Assembly (NCBI RefSeq): GCF_024753255.1 | Contig: NZ_JANUHA010000003.1 | Span: 124,001-188,000 of the forward strand | DNA length: 64,000 nucleotides | Direction of reading: 5' to 3' | Origin: Massilia agri | Lineage (GTDB): Bacteria; Pseudomonadota; Gammaproteobacteria; Burkholderiales; Burkholderiaceae_D | Part shown: positions 16,793 to 25,457 of the stretch, one piece after another | Layout of the letters: the number at the start of each line of letters is the position of its first letter | How positions within the stretch are numbered: the first letter of the stretch is position 1 | The notes under the pieces: model-generated | What the model was told of the DNA's origin: nothing | Seen by the model: the letters and a program-made list of their open reading frames with translations, nothing else | The model's database searches: none | Translations under genes and position numbers: made by a program

Positions 16793-18070
16793 TCAGGACA
16801 CCGCCGGCAAAGCCTCCTCCACCGCCGGCGCGCCCGCCTGGCGCCGCCGCCGCAGGACGAAGCCCACCAGGCCCGGCAGCTGCACCAGCACCAGCACCGC
16901 GAAGCCGACCTGGTAGGCGACCGCCGGCGCATGGCCACCCGGTTCCGGTGTCCACAGGCCGACCAGCAGGCCGAAGCCCGCCTGCACCACGAAGGCGCCG
17001 ATGAAGATCAAGAGGTTCAGGCAGGTGGCCGCGCGCCCGGTGAGCTCGCGCGGCATCGACTGGGCGATGATCGCGTACTCGATTCCCGTGATCGTCCCCA
17101 CCAGCGTGAACAGCACCGACAGCATCTGGTAGCTCGGCTTGTAGCCGGCCACGAAGGCCGCCTGCACCAGCAGGAACACCGTGATGCCCGCCGCCGCCAC
17201 GTCCAGCGGGGCGATGCCGCGCCGTCCCGCCCACTCGGTGATCATGCCCACCGCGATGGCGCCGAAGATCACCGAAGCCATGCCCATGTAGAGCAGGTAG
17301 GCCACGGCGTGGTCGGGAAAGCGCGCCGCGTCCGTCAGCCAGCGCCCGATCCACAGGCCCTGGATGCCGAAGAACACCGCATGCGGGACGAGCACCAGCG
17401 AGGCCGTGGTGCGGAACACCGGCGCGCGCAGCACCTGGCGCAGCGCCTCGCCGAGCGGTCCGCGGTTCGGGCTTGGTGCTTCGGCGCGCGGGTACAGCAG
17501 CGCGACCAGCAGGCCGCAGCAGGCCACCAGGCCGGCCAGCACCACGAACAGGCCGCGCCACTCTAGGTAGTCGAGGGCCAGGCGCACCGGCATGGTGGCC
17601 GACGCCGCCCCGAGCCCGCCGACCGCGATCAGGTAGCCGTGCACCGAGGGCAGCCTGTTTGGCGCGATCCAGGTGGAGACCGCCTTCACCGCCGCCATGA
17701 AGCAGCCGCCAAGGCCGAAGCCCATGACGGCGCGCGCCAGCAGCAGCTGGCCGAAGCTCTCACCGTGGGCGAACAGCAGTGCGCCGAGCGAACCGACCAG
17801 CATCATCACCAGCTGCACCCGGCGCGGCCCGAAGCGGTCGAGCGCGATCCCGACCGGCAGCTGCACCAGTGCGAAGGCGAAGAAGAAGGCGCTGGTGAGC
17901 AGCCCGAGCTCGCCCGGCGTGAGCGCGAGCGCGCCGACCAGGTGCGAGGCCAGCACGGCGTTCACGTTGCGCAGCAGCGAGGACAGGTAGTGCCCCAGGG
18001 CGAAGGGCAGGAAGACATGGAAGAAAACCGCCACGCCGGACAGGCGTGGCGCGGTGGCGGTGTCCTGCAT
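16793..18070 (-). CDS. Major facilitator superfamily transporter
   Basis: A 425-residue protein with about 12 hydrophobic segments. It carries MFS loop motifs, such as LDRFGPRRVQL between helices 2 and 3 and GFGLGGCFMAAVKAVSTWI. The central cytoplasmic loop is around residues 200-220. The substrate is not evident. It lies 25 bp downstream of the KamA-type gene on the same strand, so the two are probably cotranscribed. A transporter for the amino acid or beta-amino acid handled by that enzyme is a reasonable but unproven guess. Confidence 0.85.
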   Translation of the reverse strand: MQDTATAPRLSGVAVFFHVFLPFALGHYLSSLLRNVNAVLASHLVGALALTPGELGLLTSAFFFAFALVQLPVGIALDRFGPRRVQLVMMLVGSLGALLFAHGESFGQLLLARAVMGFGLGGCFMAAVKAVSTWIAPNRLPSVHGYLIAVGGLGAASATMPVRLALDYLEWRGLFVVLAGLVACCGLLVALLYPRAEAPSPNRGPLGEALRQVLRAPVFRTTASLVLVPHAVFFGIQGLWIGRWLTDAARFPDHAVAYLLYMGMASVIFGAIAVGMITEWAGRRGIAPLDVAAAGITVFLLVQAAFVAGYKPSYQMLSVLFTLVGTITGIEYAIIAQSMPRELTGRAATCLNLLIFIGAFVVQAGFGLLVGLWTPEPGGHAPAVAYQVGFAVLVLVQLPGLVGFVLRRRRQAGAPAVEEALPAVS

Positions 18071-18095
18071 GGCGGTTCCCGGTAGAAGCGGGATG

Positions 18096-19475
18096 TCAGG
18101 CGGCGTCGCGCTGGGCGGCCGGCACCAGGGGGATCACGCGACCGCCGGGTCCGCGCAGGGGGCCGCCGCTTTCCATCTCGAAGAAGAACCTGTCGCGCCC
18201 GAAGGCCGGTTTCAGGTGATCCAGCCAGGTGGCATCCGGGTCGTACTTGGCGAAGAAGGGACGGCGCACCCACTCGGGATTGCGGGCCTGCAGGAACTGC
18301 AGCGCGAACAGCTTCTCGCCATTGATGGTCACCACGCCGTCGATCACCACCTTGCCGGGGAAGGCGCTCATCGAAGGGCCGCGCACCGTGCGCGACAGGC
18401 CGGACACCATCGAATACGCTTCCTGGAAGATCTGGTGGGCGCGCGCCAGCGGCAGGGCAAAATAGTCGCGCGGGCCGGTGTCGCGCTCGACAAACATGTA
18501 GTAGGGAATCGCCCCCAGGCGCACGCCCGTGGTCCACAGCTCGGCCCAGCTCTTCGGGTCTTCGTTGATGTGGCGGATCAGGGGGCCTTGCATGCGCAGG
18601 GTGGCGCCGGTGCCGACGATGCGCTTGACGGCCTGCTGGGCGATGGGGTGGCGCAGCTCCACCGCATGATTATAGTGGCCCATGATCGCGAGATTCTTGC
18701 CTGATCTGACCACCTTCTCGAACAGGCGCATCAGGTCGTCGCTGTCCTTGTCCGACACGAAGCGCTGCGGCCAATAGGCGACCGACTTGGTGCCGATGCG
18801 GATGTTCTGGATGTGGGCCAGGTTGGGCTCGAGCAGGGGCTCGAGGAATTCGGCGAGCGAGCGGGTATTCATGATCATCGGGTCGCCGCCCGTGATCAGG
18901 ACGTCGGTGACGTCCGGATGGGTCTCGAGGTAGGACACCAGCTCGGTGCACTCGCGCGCGTCGAACTTCATGTCGTCCATGCCGACGAACTGCGGCCAGC
19001 GGAAGCAGAAGGTGCAATAGGCGTGGCAGGTCTGGCCTGAGCTCGGGAAGAACAGCACGGTCTCCTTGTACTTGTGCTGCAGGCCCTTGAGCGGCGCGTC
19101 GTTCACGCGCGGAACGTTGTGGGTCATCTGGCCGGCCGGATGCGGGTTCATGCGCATGCGGATCGCGTGCACCAGCTTCGCCGTGGCCGCCTCGTCCTTC
19201 TTGTACAGGACCAGGTCGCGCAGCTGCTCGTACTCCTGGGCCGGCAGCATGTCGCGGTGCGGGAAGGTCAGGCGATAGATCGGATCGTCCGGCACCTTGT
19301 CCCAGTCGATCAGCTCCTCCAGCACATAGGCGTTCACCCGGAAAGGCAGCACGTGGGAGACCACCTGCACCGCTTCCTGCAGCTCCGGCGTCAGCCATTG
19401 CCACTGGCGCGCGGTATGGATCGATTGCCGGGTATAGGGCTTGAACTTGGAGGGCGTCGATTCGGTCGTGATCAC
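18096..19475 (-). CDS. KamA family radical SAM protein (lysine 2,3-aminomutase-like)
   Basis: A 459-residue protein read from a GTG at 19475 with CTGGAG upstream. The radical SAM cluster motif is CHAYCTFCF (CxxxCxxC), preceded by FFPSSGQT. The glycine-rich GGDPMIM SAM-binding segment follows. The family uses a 4Fe-4S cluster, SAM and PLP to shift an amino group from the alpha to the beta carbon. The usual PLP-lysine motif of lysine aminomutase (PGGGGK) is replaced by a SAFPGK stretch, which keeps the lysine but loses the glycines. The substrate may therefore differ from lysine. MFS gene downstream. Confidence 0.85.
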   Translation of the reverse strand: MITTESTPSKFKPYTRQSIHTARQWQWLTPELQEAVQVVSHVLPFRVNAYVLEELIDWDKVPDDPIYRLTFPHRDMLPAQEYEQLRDLVLYKKDEAATAKLVHAIRMRMNPHPAGQMTHNVPRVNDAPLKGLQHKYKETVLFFPSSGQTCHAYCTFCFRWPQFVGMDDMKFDARECTELVSYLETHPDVTDVLITGGDPMIMNTRSLAEFLEPLLEPNLAHIQNIRIGTKSVAYWPQRFVSDKDSDDLMRLFEKVVRSGKNLAIMGHYNHAVELRHPIAQQAVKRIVGTGATLRMQGPLIRHINEDPKSWAELWTTGVRLGAIPYYMFVERDTGPRDYFALPLARAHQIFQEAYSMVSGLSRTVRGPSMSAFPGKVVIDGVVTINGEKLFALQFLQARNPEWVRRPFFAKYDPDATWLDHLKPAFGRDRFFFEMESGGPLRGPGGRVIPLVPAAQRDAA

Positions 19476-19816
19476 GGGAGTTCTCCAGGAAACGAAAGGT
19501 GGGCCGGCCGCCAATATGTTGCAGGCGCGTTGCCGGGAAGAATTCATCTTACGCTGCGGAAATATTGAAGAATTGCCGTCAATCAATCGGACGAGTCTGA
19601 CAAGGGGAGCTAGCACAAGGAAGGCGCGGAACGGGACGACATCTGGACAGGTCGGTCAAGCCAGCGCTTGACCTGCCTGGACACCAATCCACAACGTTCT
19701 GATCCCGCGTCCCACGTGCGATTGCGTAATCGCAATTCCCGCCCCTCTCACCCCGGTACATTTGCCAATGCACTTCAGAAATATTGGCCCCAGAACACTA
19801 ACCCGAGGAGTAGACC
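19476..19816. other. 341-bp divergent intergenic region (KamA / Cache)
   Basis: No ORF with coding character was found here. The region separates the divergent KamA-type gene and the Cache-protein gene, so it should hold both promoters. The clearest structure is an inverted repeat TGCGATT-GCGT-AATCGCA at 19717-19734, about 80 bp before the Cache start. It could be an operator for either gene. Confidence 0.5.
19717..19734. promoter_or_regulatory. Perfect 7-bp inverted repeat upstream of Cache/MCP genes
   Basis: TGCGATT and AATCGCA flank GCGT. It is a possible regulator site. The function is inferred only from symmetry and position. Confidence 0.35.
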
Positions 19817-20272
19817 ATGAAGCTGACCGCCACCGCCGCCGCCCTGTGCCTTGCCCTGGCCGCCACCCCTGCCCTGGCCAGCGGCCCGACCGAAAAGGAC
19901 GCCATCGCCATGGTCGAACGTGGCGCCGCCCTGATCAAGGCCAAGGGCAAGGACGAGATGATCAGGAAGATCAACGCCAAGGATGCCGACTACGTGCAGG
20001 GCGAGCTGTACATCGACATGCGCGACCTGAAGACCGGCATCGTGCTGGCCCACCCGATCAATCCCTCGATCGTCGGCAAGGACCTGACCGATGTCCCCGA
20101 TGCCAACGGCAAGAAGTACCGCCGCGAGATCATCGAGCTGGCCGCCGCCAAGGGCAAGGGCTGGGTCGACTACCAGTACAAGAATCCGACCAGCGGCAAG
20201 ATCGAGCCGAAGACCACCTATATCCAGCGGGTCGACGACGTTGTCCTCGAAGCCGGCATCTACAAGAAATAA
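19817..20272 (+). CDS. Periplasmic single-Cache-domain protein
   Basis: A 151-residue secreted protein. The signal peptide ends near ATPALA-S (residues 17-22). The rest is one small Cache-type (sCache_2-like) sensor domain, with the helix DAIAMVERGAALIKAKG, then GELYIDMRDLKTGIVLAHP, and GKGWVDYQYKNPTSGK, which form the ligand-binding sheet. There is no membrane anchor. A good ribosome site (GAGGAG) precedes the ATG. It lies 27 bp before a chemoreceptor gene and is surely cotranscribed with it. A soluble ligand-binding partner for that receptor is the likely role. Confidence 0.85.
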   Translation: MKLTATAAALCLALAATPALASGPTEKDAIAMVERGAALIKAKGKDEMIRKINAKDADYVQGELYIDMRDLKTGIVLAHPINPSIVGKDLTDVPDANGKKYRREIIELAAAKGKGWVDYQYKNPTSGKIEPKTTYIQRVDDVVLEAGIYKK

Positions 20273-20299
20273 CGTCCCTCCATCCTCCCGGAGTCAAGC

Positions 20300-21994
20300 A
20301 TGCTGAACAAACTGCGGATCGGCCCCAAACTCCTGCTGGCCCCGGGACTGGTGCTGGTGCTGCTCACCATGCTGTCGGCAGCCGCCTACTACGGCATGGT
20401 GCGCCAGAACGCCTCGCTCGAGCACATGGTGCAGGTGCGCGCCGCGCGCCTGCAGGCGGTTGCCGACGTGGCGGGCGATGCGCGCTTCGCGCACGCCAAC
20501 ATCTACCAGCTGCTGGCCTGGGTCAACGGCAGCTTCGCGCAGAGCCGGCTGGCGGCGCTGACCGCGGACATCCACAAGAAGCATGCGCTAATCGGGGACG
20601 AGCTCGGCGAGCTCAAGAAGTCAGCCGCGCCGGGCGAACGCGCGCCGCTGGAGAATTCCCTGGCGGCGCTGGCCGGCTACCGCAAGATGGTGGCGGAAAC
20701 GATCGAACTCGCCCAGGTCGACCAGTCGATCGCCACCAACTCGATGCAGAAGGCCGAGAAGCAGTTCGTCGCGCTTGATGCCGAACTGCAGCGCCTGGCC
20801 ACGCTGGAGAAGAAGCTGAGCGTGGAAGCGCACGCCGCGGCCAAGGCCGAATTCCGTTTCCTCGGCATCACGATGGCGGCCCTGGTGCTGCTGTCGATCG
20901 GGCTGTCGCTGGCGGTGACCATGCTGGTGCGGCGCGCCATGCTGGCCGACATCCAGGCGATCGCCACGGTGGTGGGCGACCTGGCCGAAGGCCGGCTGCG
21001 CACCTCGAACACGGCAGGCAGCGGACGCGACGAGATCGCCGACACCGCCCGCGCCCTCGACCACTCCATCTCGCGCCTGGACGGGGCCCTGCGCAGCATA
21101 TTGAAGTCGGTGCATTCGATCGACACCGCCTCGAAGGAGATCGCCAGCGGCAACCTCGACCTGTCGACCCGCACCGAGATGCAGGCCGGCTCCCTCGAAC
21201 AGACCGCCAGCACCATGGAAGAGCTGACCACGGCGGTCAAGCAGAACGCCGACAATGCGCGCCTGGCCTCCAACCTGTCGGCGCAAGCCGCGCAGCTGGC
21301 GTCCAATGGCGGCTCAGCCGTGGGCCGCGCGGTGGCGACGATGGAATCGATCCAGGCCAGCTCGCGCAAGATCGTCGAGATCACCGGCGTCATCGACGGC
21401 ATCTCCTTCCAGACCAACCTGCTGGCCCTGAACGCCGCGGTGGAAGCCGCGCGCGCCGGCGAACAGGGACGCGGCTTCGCCGTGGTCGCCGCCGAGGTGC
21501 GCACCCTGGCCCAGCGCTCGGCCGCGGCGGCGCGCGAGATCAAGGCCCTGATCGCCGACTCCGTGAAGATCATCGAGGAAGGCAGCGCCTCGGTGAGCGA
21601 GGCCGGCGCCAGCATGGGCGACATCGTGTCCTCGGTGCGCCAGGTGAACGACATCATCGGCCGCATCAGCGTGGCCAGCACCGAGCAGGCCGACGGCATC
21701 GCCGAGGTGAACAAGGCGGTCGGGCAGATGGACGGTATGACCCAGCAGAACGCGGCCCTGGTCGAACAGGCCGCGGCGGCCGCCGAAAGCCTGCACGAGC
21801 AGACCGTCAACCTGGCCAAGGCGGTGTCGATCTTCAAGCTTGCCGACGGCGCGCCGGCGATCGCGATCGACGAGGAAGAGATGGAAGAGGATGGCTTCCA
21901 CGGCCTGCAGGAGCGGCGCGCCGAGGGCAGCCCGATGCGCGGGCGGCCGGTCGCGGCCCTGCCGGCGGCGCAACCGCAGCGGCGCCGCGCGTAA
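20300..21994 (+). CDS. Methyl-accepting chemotaxis protein
   Basis: A 564-residue receptor. TM1 is at about 10-32 and TM2 at about 187-211. They flank a four-helix periplasmic sensor domain of some 155 residues. A HAMP linker (about 212-265) leads to the signalling hairpin, whose tip region [20 protein letters not shown] is present, so it should couple to CheA/CheW. The C-terminal tail is acidic then proline/arginine-rich and lacks the NWETF-like pentapeptide that tethers CheR. Cotranscription with the secreted Cache protein suggests that ligand information may be delivered by that protein. Confidence 0.93.
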   Translation: MLNKLRIGPKLLLAPGLVLVLLTMLSAAAYYGMVRQNASLEHMVQVRAARLQAVADVAGDARFAHANIYQLLAWVNGSFAQSRLAALTADIHKKHALIGDELGELKKSAAPGERAPLENSLAALAGYRKMVAETIELAQVDQSIATNSMQKAEKQFVALDAELQRLATLEKKLSVEAHAAAKAEFRFLGITMAALVLLSIGLSLAVTMLVRRAMLADIQAIATVVGDLAEGRLRTSNTAGSGRDEIADTARALDHSISRLDGALRSILKSVHSIDTASKEIASGNLDLSTRTEMQAGSLEQTASTMEELTTAVKQNADNARLASNLSAQAAQLASNGGSAVGRAVATMESIQASSRKIVEITGVIDGISFQTNLLALNAAVEAARAGEQGRGFAVVAAEVRTLAQRSAAAAREIKALIADSVKIIEEGSASVSEAGASMGDIVSSVRQVNDIIGRISVASTEQADGIAEVNKAVGQMDGMTQQNAALVEQAAAAAESLHEQTVNLAKAVSIFKLADGAPAIAIDEEEMEEDGFHGLQERRAEGSPMRGRPVAALPAAQPQRRRA

Positions 21995-21999
21995 ATCCC

Positions 22000-22569
22000 T
22001 TACCTGAACGGCCGGCTCACGAAACGCGATCCGGCCAGCCCGAAGCGCCAGGGCACGTCCATCGCCTTCGAGATGCCGATGCGCGGCCCGGTCACCACCT
22101 CGAGATCCGGCGGGCCCGGCAGCAGCTCGAAAGGCGCCTCCGACAAGGGCCGGCCATTCAGGGCGCGGGTCACGCCCAGGGCCTGGCACAGCTTGCCGGG
22201 TCCGGAGCACAGCAGCCACTCGTCATCGGCGTCGCGCCGCACCCGCATCGTGTCCAGCCCGATCACCGGCTCGAGCGCGCGGATCAGGACCCCGGCGCCA
22301 TGCCCCTCTTCGCGGCAGACGAAGTTCAGGCACCAGTGAATCCCGTAGGAGCGGTAGACATAAGCATGGGCGGGCGGCCCGAACATCGCCGCATTGCGCT
22401 CGGTCGGGCCGGAAAAGGCGTGCGATGCCGGATCTTCGCGGTCATAGGCCTCGGTTTCGACGATCCGGCCGCCGACACCATCCACCAGCACCGTCACGCC
22501 GATCAGCTGGCGCGCCACGATCTCCGAGGGCGCCATGAAGTCGATTCCTGCAATTGTCGAAATAGCCAT
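22000..22569 (-). CDS. 3-methyladenine DNA glycosylase (AAG/MPG family)
   Basis: A 189-residue protein of the mammalian-type alkyladenine glycosylase fold, close to the usual bacterial length. Signature segments are [19 protein letters not shown] (with the catalytic glutamate in ETEAY), [25 protein letters not shown] text, the HWCLNFV strand, and [11 protein letters not shown]. It excises alkylated and deaminated purines from DNA for base-excision repair. It is convergent with the chemoreceptor gene, with a 5-bp gap. Together with the deoxyinosine glycosylase at 24.9 kb and ada at 47.5 kb, it gives this window several damaged-base repair genes. Confidence 0.93.
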   Translation of the reverse strand: MAISTIAGIDFMAPSEIVARQLIGVTVLVDGVGGRIVETEAYDREDPASHAFSGPTERNAAMFGPPAHAYVYRSYGIHWCLNFVCREEGHGAGVLIRALEPVIGLDTMRVRRDADDEWLLCSGPGKLCQALGVTRALNGRPLSEAPFELLPGPPDLEVVTGPRIGISKAMDVPWRFGLAGSRFVSRPFR

Positions 22570-22727
22570 GGATGCATTGTAATTCCGCTACTGAACCGGT
22601 GTCGCAACGCTGTCCTTTGGTGAAATTGACACAAATGAGCATTGCCAAAGTGCAAGAAAAATTCGGCTGGGGTATAGTGGCAGGGTTGTTCGCTTCCCCC
22701 GCCGCCCTTCCTTTTCTTCCCGCGCCC

Positions 22728-23585
22728 ATGAATACCGTCGCCGATCCTCTTCCGCATCTCGACAAGGTCGACGCCTTGATCAAGTCGATCCGCATCCCGC
22801 CGCGTCCGAGCCTGCTGGCCGACATGCAGCGCGAGCTGGCATCGGAAGATCCGTCGCCGGAAGCGATCGGCAAGATCGTGGCGAGCGACGTCGGCATGTC
22901 CGGCGCCCTGCTGAAGCTGGCGAACTCCTCGATCTACGGCGGACGCCGCAAGGCCAAGTCGGTCGAGCAGGCCATCCTATTCCTGGGCATCAACCAGGTC
23001 GCGGCCCTGATGACCGGGCTGCTGGCGCGCGAGGCGATTCCGGCCAACAGCGCCAGCCTGGCGAGTTTCTGGGACATCTCGACCCGCCGCGCCCAGGCCA
23101 TGGTGTTCCTCTCGCGCCGCCTGCGCATCGGCGAAGCGGACGTGGCCCATACCTTCGGCCTGTTCTGCGACACCGGCGTGCCGCTCCTGATCGAGCGCTT
23201 CCCCGACTACGCCCAGACGTATGCCGACGCCTCGCTGGAAAGCGACCGTCCGTTCACGGCCCTGGAAGAAGAACGCCACTCGACCTCGCACGCCTCGGTC
23301 GGCTGCCTGCTGGCGCGCAACTGGGGCCTGTCCGGCGACGTCGGCTGGGCCATCCTGCACCACCACGACTTCGACGTCCTCGACGACCCCGCCACCTCCG
23401 GCGCGGTGCGTTCGCTGGTGGCCCTGTCGGTGCTGGCCGAAAGCGCGATCTGCCGCTACCAGGGCCATGCCGAGTCGCTCGAATGGGCCAAGGGCGGCGC
23501 CAGCGCCTGCGCCTACCTCGGACTCTCGGACGAGGAAACCGCCGAGCTGCTGGACGAGCTGGTGGAAGCATTCCACACCGAATAA
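22728..23585 (+). CDS. HDOD domain protein
   Basis: A 285-residue protein from the ATG at 22728; an upstream in-frame ATG at 22635 is less likely because a promoter-like TATAGT lies between them. The HDOD core is seen as LLADMQRELASEDPSPEAIGKIV, then DVGMSGALLKLANSS, AILFLGINQVAALM and HASVGCLLARNWGLSGDVGWAILHHH-type text. HDOD proteins are cytosolic signalling scaffolds related to HD phosphohydrolases but usually without the metal residues; they act in motility, biofilm and cell-cycle control. It is probably monocistronic and is followed by a strong hairpin. Confidence 0.87.
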   Translation: MNTVADPLPHLDKVDALIKSIRIPPRPSLLADMQRELASEDPSPEAIGKIVASDVGMSGALLKLANSSIYGGRRKAKSVEQAILFLGINQVAALMTGLLAREAIPANSASLASFWDISTRRAQAMVFLSRRLRIGEADVAHTFGLFCDTGVPLLIERFPDYAQTYADASLESDRPFTALEEERHSTSHASVGCLLARNWGLSGDVGWAILHHHDFDVLDDPATSGAVRSLVALSVLAESAICRYQGHAESLEWAKGGASACAYLGLSDEETAELLDELVEAFHTE

Positions 23586-23609
23586 AAAGAGCGCTCCAAG
23601 TATGCATCG

Positions 23610-23631
23610 GGCAGGCTTTGACAAGCCTGCC
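23610..23631 (+). terminator. Hairpin after HDOD gene
   Basis: Perfect 9-bp stem GGCAGGCTT/AAGCCTGCC with a TGAC loop, 25 bp after the HDOD stop. It lacks a T tract, so it may be an imperfect terminator or an mRNA-stabilising stem. Confidence 0.5.
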
Positions 23632-23679
23632 GCACAGGCCGATACTCCTCCATCATAAGCAGTAAATACGGAGGAAGAC

Positions 23680-24870
23680 ATGAAGCGCCTGGCGGTCCTG
23701 TTGTCGATATCCCTGCTTGCCGGCTGCGCCACGGTTGCGCCGCCTGTCGAGCCTCCCCCGCCCGTCTTCGCCGACGCCTCCTTCGCGCCGCCTTCCGAAC
23801 CGGTCCGCACCGACACCCTGTTCGAGCTCAGCCCCGAGATGCGGGCTTACCTGAACAGTTCCAGGTTCTCCGCCCTCCTGCGCGAGCGGGGCGAGCGCCA
23901 TGGCCTGGTCGACGCCCTGTACCGCAAGTCCGACCTGCAGCTCGAATACGAATCCAGCAAGACCCGCACGGCCGCGGAAACCTATGCCGCCCGCTCCGGC
24001 AACTGCCTGTCGCTCGTCATCATGACCGCGGCCTTCGCCAAGGCGCTGGGCATGCCGGTGCAGTACCAGAACATCGACGCCCAGAACACCTGGAGCCGCG
24101 AAGCGGGCCTGTTCCTGGCCAGCTCGCACGTCAACATCCTGCTCAGCGACCGCCGCATGCCGAACGTGCATTCCCCGGGCGCCGAGATGCAGCTGCTGGT
24201 CGACTTCATTCCGAGCGACGCGGCAGCACGCCTGCGCGCCCACGCCATCGAAGAGCAGGACATCATCGCGCTCTATGCCAACAACCGCGCCGCCGAAATG
24301 CTGGTGCAGGGCCGCGTGAACGATGCCTACTGGTGGGCGCGCGCCGCGGTGCAGGCACGTCCGAAGCTGGTCACCGTCCTCAACACCCTGGGCGTGGTCT
24401 ACGAGCGCAGCGGCAAGCTGGCCATGGCCGAACAGACCTATCGCTCGGCACTGGCGCGCGAGCCGGAGAACGTGGTCGTCATGCGCAACCTGCAGCCGGT
24501 GCTGGTCGACCTGGGCAAGCGTGAGGAAGCCATGGCGCTCGCCAAGCGCATCAACAGCATCGAGCCCGTCGCGCCCTATTACTATTTCGACCAGGGCATG
24601 ATCGCCCTGAAGGACGGCGAGCCGGAGAAGGCGAGATCGCTGTTCGAACGCGAGATCAGGCGCGCGCCCTTCAATGACGAGTTCCGCTTCTGGCTGGGCA
24701 TCGCCTATGCGCGCATGGGCGAGATCGGCGACGCGCGTGAACAGCTGGCCCTGGCCGTCGAGCACAGCACCCGGCGCGACGTGCGGGACCAGTATTCGGC
24801 GAAGCTGGCTTATCTCAGGCAGATCAGCATGAACGCGCGGCGCAGTGTCGAGCCGAGCCGCTATCAGTAA
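23680..24870 (+). CDS. Transglutaminase-like lipoprotein with TPR repeats
   Basis: A 396-residue protein. A lipoprotein signal (LLAGC) and a proline-rich linker are followed by a transglutaminase-like domain (about 90-200): the catalytic-type cysteine sits in RSGNCLSLVIMTAAFAKALG, followed by PVQYQNID and a histidine in SSHVNIL. From about residue 220 there are tetratricopeptide repeats (WWARAAVQARPK, LNTLGVVYERSGKLAMAEQTYRSAL-type repeats). Such proteins sit in the periplasm or at the outer membrane and are thought to process or bind cell-surface peptides; the target is unknown. A GGAGGAAGAC ribosome site precedes the ATG. Confidence 0.83.
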   Translation: MKRLAVLLSISLLAGCATVAPPVEPPPPVFADASFAPPSEPVRTDTLFELSPEMRAYLNSSRFSALLRERGERHGLVDALYRKSDLQLEYESSKTRTAAETYAARSGNCLSLVIMTAAFAKALGMPVQYQNIDAQNTWSREAGLFLASSHVNILLSDRRMPNVHSPGAEMQLLVDFIPSDAAARLRAHAIEEQDIIALYANNRAAEMLVQGRVNDAYWWARAAVQARPKLVTVLNTLGVVYERSGKLAMAEQTYRSALAREPENVVVMRNLQPVLVDLGKREEAMALAKRINSIEPVAPYYYFDQGMIALKDGEPEKARSLFEREIRRAPFNDEFRFWLGIAYARMGEIGDAREQLALAVEHSTRRDVRDQYSAKLAYLRQISMNARRSVEPSRYQ

Positions 24871-25407
24871 TCAGAACAGGGGCGGCTGTGCCGGACGCGC
24901 GCCTGGCGCCGTCTCCTCCGCCAACCGGCGCCACACCGCCAGCTTCTGCTCGAAGCTCATCGCCATGTGCGCCGGGGAACTCGAAGGCAATACCACCGTG
25001 CGGTAGCCGGCTGCCGCGAACTGCGGGGCGAACTTGCCGGAGGCCTGGCCGTTGAATCCCACGGTTTCCAGCAATGGACACAAGGTCCGCAGGCGCTCGA
25101 AATCGTTGGCGGCCGGCTTGCGGATGCTTGAGTCGAGGCTCCCTTCGCGTTCGCAGCCGGCCAGCACGTCCCACAGGCCGACGCGGTGCGCCAGCAGGCG
25201 CACGAGCCGCTCTTCATAGGGCAAGGCCGCCAGGTCTTCTCCAAGCACTCCGGAAACCAGGCGCCAGAACTGGTTGCGCGGGTGCGCGTAATAGCACCCT
25301 GCAGCCAGCGAAGCCGCGCCGGGAAAGCTGCCGAGTACGAGGATGCGCACGTCGGCATCGATGACCGGCGCAAGGCCGGTCAGGGTCGGGGATGGTGCTG
25401 TCGTCAT
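24871..25407 (-). CDS. DNA-deoxyinosine glycosylase (uracil-DNA glycosylase superfamily)
   Basis: A 178-residue protein. Motif 1 is VLGSFPGAASLAAGCYYAHPRNQFW. The GLWDVLAGCEREGSLDSSI segment follows, and the C-terminal motif 2 region is VVLPSSSPAHM. This matches the family-6 hypoxanthine/deoxyinosine glycosylases, which remove deaminated adenine from DNA. The motif 1 residue after GSFPG is an alanine, consistent with non-uracil specificity. The stop abuts the stop of the convergent transglutaminase gene with no gap. Confidence 0.88.
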   Translation of the reverse strand: MTTAPSPTLTGLAPVIDADVRILVLGSFPGAASLAAGCYYAHPRNQFWRLVSGVLGEDLAALPYEERLVRLLAHRVGLWDVLAGCEREGSLDSSIRKPAANDFERLRTLCPLLETVGFNGQASGKFAPQFAAAGYRTVVLPSSSPAHMAMSFEQKLAVWRRLAEETAPGARPAQPPLF

Positions 25408-25457
25408 GCCTCCATTGTAGCGGCGCCGTCGCGGGAGCCGCTCGCCTCCCGGACCGT

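Noticed and set aside
22626..22678. TTGACA (22626) and TATAGT (22673) as a promoter for the HDOD gene
   Set aside because: The spacing is about 41 bp, far from 17, and the nearer TTGCCA is 25 bp away; only the -10-like box is suggestive.
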